Of a stretch of DNA of 24,978 nucleotides, positions 7,852 through 14,576 are shown piece by piece. The stretch comes from a virus, in IMG/VR virus record IMGVR_UViG_3300032298_001075, positions 1 to 24,978 of that record; one strand, written 5' to 3'. The first letter of the stretch is position 1. Every line of letters starts with the position of its first letter. Position numbers and translations under genes: made by a program. The notes beneath the pieces were generated by a model that made no database searches, was not told the DNA's origin, and worked only from the letters and a program-made list of their open reading frames with translations.

Positions 7852-7934
7852 ATACTTTCGAAGGCGACGTAGTATATTCGTATACCAGGGGTGGGTTGGT
7901 GGGAACCTTTTTGAAGGTTACTGGTGTACTTGAA
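7834..7934 (+). ncRNA. Candidate structured RNA element with alternative pairings
   Basis: The 112-nt gap between the 74-residue gene and the nuclease-like gene is unusually G-rich for this genome. GTATACCAG (7880-7888) pairs with CTGGTGTAC (7921-7929) as nine base pairs with one G-U. After a 2-nt bulge, TTC (7877-7879) pairs with GAA (7932-7934). Inside this stem is a 6-bp hairpin, AACCTT-TTTG-AAGGTT (7904-7919), and a G-rich run (GGGGTGGGTTGGTGGG, 7888-7903). TTCGTATAC (7877-7885) also pairs perfectly with GTATACGAA (7834-7842), which would exclude the first stem. This looks like a switchable leader or a processed small RNA. No known riboswitch class was recognised, and there is no T-tract typical of a terminator. 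Confidence 0.4.
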
Positions 7935-7949
7935 CTTCTTTAGTCATTT

Positions 7950-7956
7950 TTAAATA
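7950..7956 (+). promoter_or_regulatory. Possible late-type promoter box before the nuclease-like gene
   Basis: TTAAATA lies 7 nt before the ATG at 7964. It is a variant of the ATAAATA box seen at other genes and sits immediately after the structured element. A similar TTAAATA (8442-8448) lies 6 nt before the next gene's ATG at 8455. Confidence 0.3.
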
Positions 7957-7963
7957 TTTGTAT

Positions 7964-8440
7964 ATGAAAAAATTTATTCTTACAGAAGAACAATTTCAGA
8001 GGGCAAAAGATTTTGCTCTTATGGTAGAGAAAAAAGATGTTTATAAGAATAAGAATTCTTATAAAAGTCATATGGTTGGTAGGTTAGGTGAAATAGCTTA
8101 CGGTCTTTATACCGATATAAGCCCCAACTGGGAAGTATGGAACTACAAAGGTGATGATGGTGTTGATTTTGCCCTTGATGGTGCACAAGTAAAAACAACT
8201 ACTTTTAAAGGATCGAAGAAATTACTAGTTCGAAGAAAAAATAACTCATTAACAGAAGATATTAAAAAGTTTGTACTTGCGTATGTAGATTACGATAAAG
8301 CTCCACACACAGTATATCTTGTTGGTGAAATAAGTTACGAGAATTTTATGTTAAGAAAATATACATATACAGATAAAATGAACAATGTATATGATGCAGT
8401 TAACGAAAGAGATTTAGATGAATTATATCGACCGTTTTAG
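7964..8440 (+). CDS. PD-(D/E)XK nuclease-like protein
   Basis: The protein has 158 residues. A conserved-looking core, GRLGEIAYG (E43), GDDGVDFAL (D68) and AQVKTTT (Q75, K77), matches the order and spacing of PD-(D/E)XK nuclease folds, with Gln in place of the second acidic residue as in several family members. This suggests Mg-dependent DNA cleavage, but it could be a degenerate or structural member. The family was not recognised more precisely. I chose the ATG at 7964 over the in-frame TTG at 7958 because a promoter-like TTAAATA lies 7 nt upstream and TTG starts are rare here. It lies between the reductase genes and GMP reductase. A role in DNA degradation or repair is inference. Confidence 0.6.
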   Translation: MKKFILTEEQFQRAKDFALMVEKKDVYKNKNSYKSHMVGRLGEIAYGLYTDISPNWEVWNYKGDDGVDFALDGAQVKTTTFKGSKKLLVRRKNNSLTEDIKKFVLAYVDYDKAPHTVYLVGEISYENFMLRKYTYTDKMNNVYDAVNERDLDELYRPF

Positions 8441-8454
8441 ATTAAATAATATTG

Positions 8455-8670
8455 ATGAGTTGGTACTTGTCTGGAGCTGGGATGGATCTGGATTTTATGA
8501 CTAAAACAGATCTGTATAAGAGATTTAATGAAGAGAGGTGTCATATTTTAAGAAATAAATGGTATCTATCTGAAAAAGCAGGAAGAGATATAGGATTTGA
8601 AGCAGCACTTATGGATTGGGTAGTTCATCATAGAGAAAACTGGATTAAGAGTAGAAGTCAAAAAAGCTAA
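8455..8670 (+). CDS. Small protein with a KWYLSEKAGRDIG motif
   Basis: The protein has 71 residues and starts at ATG 8455 rather than the TTG at 8452. Its centre, NKWYLSEKAGRDIGFEAALMDW, resembles a motif I associate with small phage and bacterial proteins of the DUF4032 C-terminal type, where W/F-LSE-x-AGRDVG is followed by a short helix. The function of that motif is not known to me. The protein is mixed in charge with no membrane segment. It ends 14 nt before the GMP reductase start, and the promoter of that gene lies in this short gap. Confidence 0.55.
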   Translation: MSWYLSGAGMDLDFMTKTDLYKRFNEERCHILRNKWYLSEKAGRDIGFEAALMDWVVHHRENWIKSRSQKS

Positions 8671-8672
8671 CA

Positions 8673-8678
8673 TATAAT
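8673..8678 (+). promoter_or_regulatory. TATAAT box with no leader before GMP reductase
   Basis: A perfect TATAAT ends 6 nt before the GTG start at 8685, so transcription would begin at about the first base of the start codon. No convincing -35 element is visible 15-18 nt upstream. A phage activator or a different sigma factor may be needed. Confidence 0.4.
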
Positions 8679-8684
8679 TACTAG

Positions 8685-9644
8685 GTGAAGCGTTATCTGC
8701 ACTACAGGGATGTATTTCTAATCCCTAAAATATCCGGTCTACCGACACGCAAGGTAGCATCAACATTTACCTCTCTCAATAATCATACTTTTCGAGTCCC
8801 TGTGGTACCTTCTAATATGAAGTGCTCTATAGATATAAAACAGGCTAAGCTTTTATCAGAAAATGATTATTTCTATATTATGCATAGGTTTGACATAGAC
8901 AATCTTGAATTTGTAAGACAGTGTAACGAAGAAAATTGGAAATCTATTTCTATAAGTATCGGTGTTCACGATAAAGACTATCAGGTGTTAGAAAATATCT
9001 TTTCAAATAACTTAAGGTTAGATTTTATTACAATTGACGTTGCCCACGGTCATCATTCCTTAGTCAAACAAATTTTAGAGTATATCTGTAGATTCAAAAC
9101 AAACGAGACATATGTAATTGCAGGTAATATAGCAACACCGCAAGCTGCAGAAGATTTGGTTCTTTGGGGCGCAGACGCTATTAAAGTTGGTATCGGTCAA
9201 GGATACGTTTGTACTACTAAAGATAAAACCGGCTTTACTATGCCAATGTTTACGTGTATTCAGGATGTAGCTGAAAGATGCAAGGTAGATATTATTGCAG
9301 ACGGCGGTATTCGTTGTAACGGGGACATTGCTAAAGCTATAGCTGCAGGCGCAAAAATGGTTATGTGCGGTGGTATGTTTGCCGGTCTTATAGATAGTCC
9401 CTCACCAGTTATTAAAGACCCGTCTAATTCAACTATTCTCTATAAAGAATATTTTGGGTCTGCAAGCGCAAAAAACAAAAATACCGAGACAAATATAGAG
9501 GGAAGATCAGAACTTATACCAATGCAACATAACACGTACTTGTGGAAGTTAAATGAAATCGAACAAGACTTACAAAGTGCTATTAGCTACGCGGGTGGTG
9601 AAGATTTAGAATCTCTTAGTTATATTGATATTGGTTGGAATTAA
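8685..9644 (+). CDS. guaC: GMP reductase (IMPDH/GMPR family, GuaC2-like)
   Basis: The enzyme reduces GMP to IMP and ammonia with NADPH, moving guanine nucleotides back to the branch point of purine synthesis. The 319-residue chain is one TIM barrel without CBS domains, as in GMP reductases. The Cys loop GIGQGYVCTTKDKTGF carries nucleophile C176. Other signature segments are VPSNMK, NDYFYIMHRFD, TIDVAHGH, VIAGNIATP, IIADGGIRCNGDIAKAI and EYFGSASA. The C-terminus (LQSAISYAGGEDL) closely follows the shorter GMP reductase type of Gram-positive bacteria (about 325 residues) rather than the E. coli type. IMP dehydrogenase activity cannot be fully excluded. It starts at GTG right behind a TATAAT box. 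Its 3' end overlaps the convergent hub gene by 4 nt. Such a gene is unusual in a phage. Confidence 0.88.
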   Translation: MKRYLHYRDVFLIPKISGLPTRKVASTFTSLNNHTFRVPVVPSNMKCSIDIKQAKLLSENDYFYIMHRFDIDNLEFVRQCNEENWKSISISIGVHDKDYQVLENIFSNNLRLDFITIDVAHGHHSLVKQILEYICRFKTNETYVIAGNIATPQAAEDLVLWGADAIKVGIGQGYVCTTKDKTGFTMPMFTCIQDVAERCKVDIIADGGIRCNGDIAKAIAAGAKMVMCGGMFAGLIDSPSPVIKDPSNSTILYKEYFGSASAKNKNTETNIEGRSELIPMQHNTYLWKLNEIEQDLQSAISYAGGEDLESLSYIDIGWN

Positions 9645-12634
9645 ACCAACGAATTATTTGTCTTCTTCGCGTTAATTACCGGCTCCGGGGGTATTGGTGT
9701 GCCGTCGTTCATAGTCATAGCTAAGTCTCGTAGATCGTGATTCTTATCAACAGGTGTGATCGCCATACCAATCATTTGATGACTGTGTGCTTTAATGGTG
9801 ATACTATTTTCATCTCTACCGGTACCGTAGACTACTATCGGCATAGTTTCAGCACGCAAGCCTTCTGGCAGCCCGGCATCAGATCCTTTGATACAACCCA
9901 ATCCAGGTGTACCGGTACCACCGACCGGACCGAGTGGTAAGAAAGAACCATTTCCTGAACCATATACAGGAGTATCAAAACCCGCTATAGTACTCCCACT
10001 GCTAGACGCATATATTGGCACATCTGTTGCTGCAAATGGTCCTACAGTAGGGGGTAGTGTTGTAGATGCAAAAACAGCTATAGGATTGGGATTAGTACAT
10101 GTAACTGCACCCCCACCGTTAGCTCCTGTTACAATACAACCGCCTATAGGAATATAACCTATCTGTGTACCTCCTCTAGCAAAACCAATATATTCATTAT
10201 AACGCAATCTTCCGCACGGTACTTGAGCGTCCGTGAATCCTATATAAGGTGGTCCTGTCACGCCTGGTGTACCTGGTTTATATTGTACTGTACCAAACTC
10301 ACTTACAATAGGCACAGGCCAATTTGAAAGAGGAACAGCAAACCCAAGTATCTTACCTTTTGTATTAGACTTTGGCTCTAAAACGGTAGGCTGACCCTGA
10401 AGAGTAGTCTCTTCTGTAGCATGTTGCTCTCGAGGAATAGTTATATGATTACAGAACAACTCGCCTTCAACATGAAGACCACCAGCTATGATAGTATTAC
10501 CTGTTACACCGAGTGAACCTTCTACAACAACCTGCTTACCGTTTCTTTGACGTAAACTTAAAATATCTGCAACTAAAGAAAGGCGTTTTCCACCGTCGAT
10601 ATTAACTTCGTTTTCACTTGCAACATTAACTTGAGCGCCTGCTATGTTCATTATAGTCCCGGTCATATTAACAGGCCCGTACGATTTAAAGTTTATACCA
10701 CCGGCACCTACTTGAAGATTATATCTATTACAGACATTTAACGTATAATTACCACCCGGGAGATCATCAACATGTACATATTCTACTAGGGGTGAAGGTG
10801 TTCTATTATAAAATACACCAAACTTACCTATTTGTACTTCAGAAATTTCCATTTTACCTTTTGCATCGACTCGAACTGAACCGTAGTCATTCATAGTCAT
10901 TCCGATGTTTTCAAACTTATGCTTTGTTATTTCAATAATTTGACTACCACCTATACCCATTTTCTTTTCAAGATCTGCCAGTTCTTTCATCTTTCTTAAC
11001 GTAAGTTCTTTAATAAATTTCTTACGTGTTTCGGTATCAAATTCCCCTCCCTCGGAGCTTGGATTTTCGCCGACTACTGGTCTGTCCTCTCCCAGAGTAA
11101 ATCTCGCATCATCTGGATCTGGATTACAAGCCGGGCATCTTACACCCATTATCCAGCCAGGACCATTTTGGCCGTTTGCTCCGCCTGCAAAAAACTTTGA
11201 TGTTAGATCTGGAGCAGATCCAAATTCTGGTTTACCGAGAACACCGGTATGTTTAACTGCAAACCCTAACGCACCATTTATAAGAGTGCTTGAAAAAATA
11301 AAATTACCTGCAGTATCAGCTATAGTTCCAAAAACTTCATTTCTCCAATCATTATCAACCGAATTATTATACGCCCAATATTTACTTTTATCACCCTGAC
11401 ATACCGGGCAAGGCGTATGTTTTCCGCTTTTAAACTGACTCGGAGATGTCAGCTGTAGTATACTATCAGTTAGCTTATTAGCCCTCCTGGTATCAAATAG
11501 CTGTTTTATATCTGCTATTTCACGAACTATTTCTTTCCATTGTTTATGGTGTTCATTTTTTAAATTACCTACCTTAATATAGTGATCACCTCTAACTAGA
11601 AAGTCTAAATTTTGACCTACAAATTCGTTTCGATCGCCTTTAACGGTTAAAAATTGATCGTTTAAAACTAACTTTTGATCGTTATTAGTAGCAAGCTCTA
11701 TATTGACTAGGTTTGTAAATTCTTTAAATGAACCGGAGTAGTGAGTAAACTTCAAAGATTCTCTATTATCCGTATTAACAATCTGTATAGTGCCACCTTT
11801 TTGATTTATAACATATTTGTTTCTATATGTCTCGACGTTAATATCATATTTCTCCTTTTGTATATTTTCATATGTTCCGGGATAATCTATACCCCTATCT
11901 AGCTTACCATCACTACCATTAGTAATATTATTCTCAAAAGAGCTATCATTACCTGTAGAAGCTTGATAGATTGTTCGCCAATCCTCGTTTCCGTATGATG
12001 CAGCAAAATAAACAGGCTTTAAAGGGTCCCCTGCATTAAAGAATACCCAAATATGTGCACCAACATTAGGTACACTGAAGCTACCTTTTGCAGCGTTACT
12101 GTAAGTTTCTGGGATATAATTAAAAGCAAAAGTATTAACATTATTCGCATTTGTTTCCTTAGGATCGACAAAAGCATCATTTAATCTGAAGGCATCTTTA
12201 TCGTAAATAGCTCCCGGCTTTTCACCTATTAAATCGAGATTTTGTGTATACTGATATTTTTCAATTACATTTTTATAATTAATTTCACTCGACGATAATG
12301 AATTGACGATCGAGCGTAATTTACTACTATCACTAGTTGTACCTACATTAAGATATTTGCTATATCTACCACTACTTGACTCGCCGGTAATGGGCGCTGC
12401 GCATTCCGACCATGGTAAAATTCTTTTTAAATCTTCGAGAATTTCTGTTAAATTACTTTCAATATTAGCACCAAGAAATCTAAATTGTTTATCTTTGGTT
12501 AGTTCATTCCAATTTTTATAGACTGTAGGCGTTATATGTGGTACAAAAACTTTGACCCGACCACGCCTTGCGGGGTCGTTATTTTGAACAACGATACCTA
12601 AGTAATTTCCGTGATATTTCGGGTAGTCCGCCAT
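9641..12634 (-). CDS. Baseplate central hub/spike protein, gp5-like without lysozyme
   Basis: This 997-residue protein begins with the gp5 N-terminal OB fold (KYHGNYLGIVVQNNDPARRG, then VFVPHITP), completed at residues about 185-215 by FSVPNVGAHIWVFF and DPLKPVYFAASYG. Residues about 275-360 look like a repetitive beta segment. Two CxxC pairs, CPVC (409-412) and CPAC (500-503), may bind a metal. A charged helix covers about 530-560. From about 590 a repetitive beta-rich part (NVASENEVNIDGGKRLSL and similar) suggests a needle-like beta-helix, followed by a Gly/Pro-rich end and an AHSHQM segment. In T4, gp5 carries a lysozyme between the OB fold and needle. Here that position holds the Cys-containing region and no GH24 triad. 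It would sit at the tail tip and pierce the outer envelope. The minus-strand upstream region holds only a weak GTAAATA box. Confidence 0.85.
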   Translation of the reverse strand: MADYPKYHGNYLGIVVQNNDPARRGRVKVFVPHITPTVYKNWNELTKDKQFRFLGANIESNLTEILEDLKRILPWSECAAPITGESSSGRYSKYLNVGTTSDSSKLRSIVNSLSSSEINYKNVIEKYQYTQNLDLIGEKPGAIYDKDAFRLNDAFVDPKETNANNVNTFAFNYIPETYSNAAKGSFSVPNVGAHIWVFFNAGDPLKPVYFAASYGNEDWRTIYQASTGNDSSFENNITNGSDGKLDRGIDYPGTYENIQKEKYDINVETYRNKYVINQKGGTIQIVNTDNRESLKFTHYSGSFKEFTNLVNIELATNNDQKLVLNDQFLTVKGDRNEFVGQNLDFLVRGDHYIKVGNLKNEHHKQWKEIVREIADIKQLFDTRRANKLTDSILQLTSPSQFKSGKHTPCPVCQGDKSKYWAYNNSVDNDWRNEVFGTIADTAGNFIFSSTLINGALGFAVKHTGVLGKPEFGSAPDLTSKFFAGGANGQNGPGWIMGVRCPACNPDPDDARFTLGEDRPVVGENPSSEGGEFDTETRKKFIKELTLRKMKELADLEKKMGIGGSQIIEITKHKFENIGMTMNDYGSVRVDAKGKMEISEVQIGKFGVFYNRTPSPLVEYVHVDDLPGGNYTLNVCNRYNLQVGAGGINFKSYGPVNMTGTIMNIAGAQVNVASENEVNIDGGKRLSLVADILSLRQRNGKQVVVEGSLGVTGNTIIAGGLHVEGELFCNHITIPREQHATEETTLQGQPTVLEPKSNTKGKILGFAVPLSNWPVPIVSEFGTVQYKPGTPGVTGPPYIGFTDAQVPCGRLRYNEYIGFARGGTQIGYIPIGGCIVTGANGGGAVTCTNPNPIAVFASTTLPPTVGPFAATDVPIYASSSGSTIAGFDTPVYGSGNGSFLPLGPVGGTGTPGLGCIKGSDAGLPEGLRAETMPIVVYGTGRDENSITIKAHSHQMIGMAITPVDKNHDLRDLAMTMNDGTPIPPEPVINAKKTNNSLV

Positions 12635-12661
12635 TGATATATCTATATTTACTAATATAAT
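12634..12661 (+). promoter_or_regulatory. Sigma70-like promoter of the modification operon (TTGATA-16-TATAAT)
   Basis: TTGATA at 12634-12639 and TATAAT at 12656-12661 have a 16-nt spacer. The ATG at 12668 follows 6 nt after TATAAT, so the message would be leaderless. The promoter lies in the 33-nt gap to the divergent hub gene. Confidence 0.6.
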
Positions 12662-12667
12662 ATTAGG

Positions 12668-13498
12668 ATGCTAATGAAAGTATCTCACGAATCTCCTGTA
12701 TCTATCTTAGATATTTCAACAAAATATAATGACTTTGATTATTGTCTAGTTCATCTCTTGCATCAAGACGCAGGTTCACCTCGACAACTTCAATATTATA
12801 GTTACTATAAATTTGCAAGATTACTTCACAACAGGGAAGTATTACTAGATAATTCTATTTTTGAACTCGGTAAAGCTTTTGACCCAGACATTTATTATAA
12901 GTCTATAATAGATATTCAACCAAATATGTTTATTGTACCGGATGTTTTGGAAGATTCAGACGCTACGATAGATAGCTATATAAACTTTAGGAGTAAAACA
13001 GAAGATACGAAGAAACTTTTCTTCACAAAAGCTATAGGGGCTATTCAAGGTAAAAATTGGCAAGACTTAAGAGACTGCTATGAGTTTATGTCTAATGAAG
13101 CAGACATGATTGCTATAAGTTTTGATTTTAGTTATTATCAAACTACCGGTGAAGGACACGATAAACTTGAACGTTTTTGTTCTGGTAGACAGCGCTTTAT
13201 TTCACAACTAATTGATTGTGGTTTATGGAATTGGAAAAAACCGCACCACCTGTTAGGCTGTTCTCTTGCAAAAGAATTTCGTTATTACGTTGATAAGAAT
13301 ATCTATAATATTGTAAGTTGCGATACAAGTAACCCTGTTGTTGCTGCTATCCATGAATTAAAGTATGATGCAGATTATGGCTTACCAATGAAGCCTACTG
13401 CAAAACTTGCAGACCTTATTGATCATACTTTTACCCCGGAACAAATAAACATATTAAATTATAATGTTGATATGTTCAAAAAGATTATTCGCAGATGA
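12668..13498 (+). CDS. dpdA: DpdA-like DNA 7-deazaguanine transglycosylase
   Basis: This 276-residue protein resembles the tRNA-guanine transglycosylase (TGT) superfamily members of phages named DpdA, which exchange guanine in DNA for a 7-deazaguanine base. Segments that fit this family in order are LLDNSIFELG (D61), FIVPDVLED (D92), IGAIQGKNW, IAISFDF, HHLLGCSLAKEF and IVSCDTSNP (D219). By analogy with TGT, D61 and D219 are candidates for the general base and the covalent nucleophile. The Cys-rich zinc site of tRNA TGT is not seen, as expected for a divergent DNA enzyme. The start at 12668 fits the promoter. An ATG at 12674 is the alternative, with AGG 6 nt before it. Its TGA overlaps the next ATG (ATGA). 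The call relies on motif pattern plus QueF nearby. The DpdA subfamily is not assigned. Confidence 0.75.
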   Translation: MLMKVSHESPVSILDISTKYNDFDYCLVHLLHQDAGSPRQLQYYSYYKFARLLHNREVLLDNSIFELGKAFDPDIYYKSIIDIQPNMFIVPDVLEDSDATIDSYINFRSKTEDTKKLFFTKAIGAIQGKNWQDLRDCYEFMSNEADMIAISFDFSYYQTTGEGHDKLERFCSGRQRFISQLIDCGLWNWKKPHHLLGCSLAKEFRYYVDKNIYNIVSCDTSNPVVAAIHELKYDADYGLPMKPTAKLADLIDHTFTPEQINILNYNVDMFKKIIRR

Positions 13499-14067
13499 AT
13501 CGCCCTTGGATTGCTTTTTTTAGTCAAACAGGAACTGAAATAAATGATCTATCTAATGCATTAGGTATATATCCAGAATTAATAGTGACAAATAAATCTG
13601 ATTTAAAAAAAGTTAATAAAGATTTACTCAGTACAACAAAATTTAGAGAACATAAGCTTAATAGAACTTTTCTGGAGTTTCTGCCTACTAAACCTGTAAC
13701 GTCAGATTATTTAAAAATTTTAGAACGCTTTGAGAATCCAATTATAACTCTCCACGGGTATTTGAGAATTGTTCCAAAAGAGATTTGTGAAAAATATGAG
13801 ATGTATAATTTACACCCCGGTTTAATTAATAAGTATCCATCGCTAAAAGGATTCAACCCACAAGAAAGAGCCTTCGCTCAAAACCATAAGTTTGCAGGCT
13901 GCGTCTTACATAAAGTAACGCCGGGTGTTGATGAAGGAGAGATATTATTAAGTCAGGGCGAGTTTATAGAGGGGTTATCTTTAGACGAGGTTTATATGAA
14001 GTTGAGACAAGTCGCCCTTGATCTATGGATTAGTTTCTTTAAGGGCTATAAATTTATAAAGATATGA
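13495..14067 (+). CDS. Formyltransferase (PurN/Fmt-like), candidate DpdN
   Basis: The 190-residue protein has the formyl-folate transferase catalytic region: YNLHPGLINKYP (N105, H107), then GFNPQERAF, and VLHKVTPGVDEGEILL (D146). N, H and D match the catalytic triad of E. coli PurN (N106, H108, D144). PurN transfers formyl from 10-formyl-tetrahydrofolate to an amine. The N-terminal half is divergent, without the usual GNGSNL-type start of PurN, so a housekeeping purine role is doubtful. It overlaps both the dpdA-like gene and the Nmad1-like gene by ATGA. I recall that a formyltransferase called DpdN has been proposed to convert dPreQ1 in phage DNA to its 7-(formylamino)methyl form, and this gene fits that proposal. 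The substrate is inferred from context. Confidence 0.72.
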   Translation: MNRPWIAFFSQTGTEINDLSNALGIYPELIVTNKSDLKKVNKDLLSTTKFREHKLNRTFLEFLPTKPVTSDYLKILERFENPIITLHGYLRIVPKEICEKYEMYNLHPGLINKYPSLKGFNPQERAFAQNHKFAGCVLHKVTPGVDEGEILLSQGEFIEGLSLDEVYMKLRQVALDLWISFFKGYKFIKI

Positions 14068-14411
14068 CATCTGAAGAAATTACTAAAGTTGTTGAAGAGA
14101 CGTATCCGGAGACTTGTGGTGAATTTAAAAGAATACAATCAGAACATTACGAACTATTTTGTAAAAAACAGTTTGACTACGGACCGCACAATATAAGCTT
14201 AGGTTCCGATTTACATAGAAAAGAAGATATTGTAGCCTCTATTTCTGCTATTGTAGTACGATTGAATGATAAGATTCAGAGATTAATTAATCTTGTGTTA
14301 CGTAAGAAGACATTTGAAACAGCAAATGAGCCTGTTTTTGATGCGTTTGGAGATACAGCTGTTTATTGTACGATAGCGGAAATTGTAAAAAGAAAGAAAT
14401 GGTGTAAATGA
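14064..14411 (+). CDS. Nmad1-like (DUF1599) nucleotide-modification-associated protein
   Basis: The protein has 115 residues. The pattern YELFCKKQFDYGPHN, then RLNDKIQRLINLV and NEPVFDAFGDTAVYCTIAEI, resembles the nucleotide modification associated domain 1 (DUF1599) family. That family is described from phage gene clusters with modified bases and is alpha-helical with conserved Asp, Lys and Arg residues. Its biochemical role is not established to my knowledge. A MazG-like nucleotide-binding or hydrolysing activity has been considered because of its helical acidic layout. It is coupled by ATGA on both sides (to the formyltransferase and the 47-residue gene). The context supports a part in making or regulating the modified guanine. 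Confidence 0.65.
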   Translation: MTSEEITKVVEETYPETCGEFKRIQSEHYELFCKKQFDYGPHNISLGSDLHRKEDIVASISAIVVRLNDKIQRLINLVLRKKTFETANEPVFDAFGDTAVYCTIAEIVKRKKWCK

Positions 14412-14551
14412 AGCCTGATGAAGAAAAATATATATGGGTCGATGATGATAATCACCTTTTAAAAGGCTACTTTAAGGAACGCAAAGATTGCGGCAACTCT
14501 CCATCTTTGTTAGGCCGAATAATTTCCTTCTTTAAAGAGTTATTGAAGTAA
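14408..14551 (+). CDS. 47-residue protein at the end of the modification operon
   Basis: This short reading frame encodes 47 residues. The first half is acidic (MKPDEEKYIWVDDDNHLLKG) and the C-terminal third is hydrophobic and amphipathic (LLGRIISFFKELLK). The ATG overlaps the stop of the Nmad1-like gene as ATGA, the same spacing as the other junctions of this operon, which supports translation. The amphipathic tail might bind a membrane or a partner protein. I do not recognise it. The -35 box of the next promoter lies within its last codons. Confidence 0.5.
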   Translation: MKPDEEKYIWVDDDNHLLKGYFKERKDCGNSPSLLGRIISFFKELLK

Positions 14552-14570
14552 AGATAGTTTCTATTACAAT
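14543..14570 (+). promoter_or_regulatory. Sigma70-like promoter before the kinase-queF pair (TTGAAG-16-TACAAT)
   Basis: TTGAAG at 14543-14548 and TACAAT at 14565-14570 have a 16-nt spacer. The ATG at 14577 follows 6 nt after the -10 box, giving a predicted leaderless message. The layout matches the promoter at 12634-12661. Confidence 0.5.
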
Positions 14571-14576
14571 TAGTTC

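Noticed and set aside
7852-7963. tRNA or preQ1 riboswitch in the intergenic element
   Set aside because: No cloverleaf or TTCGA T-loop is present. The CUACACCC-like core and A-rich tail of preQ1-I riboswitches are missing. It is kept only as an unclassified structured element.
13495-14067. Housekeeping PurN or methionyl-tRNA formyltransferase
   Set aside because: The catalytic triad fits, but the N-terminal half diverges, the protein lacks the Fmt C-terminal domain, and it is embedded in a modification operon. A dedicated role is more likely, though not proven.
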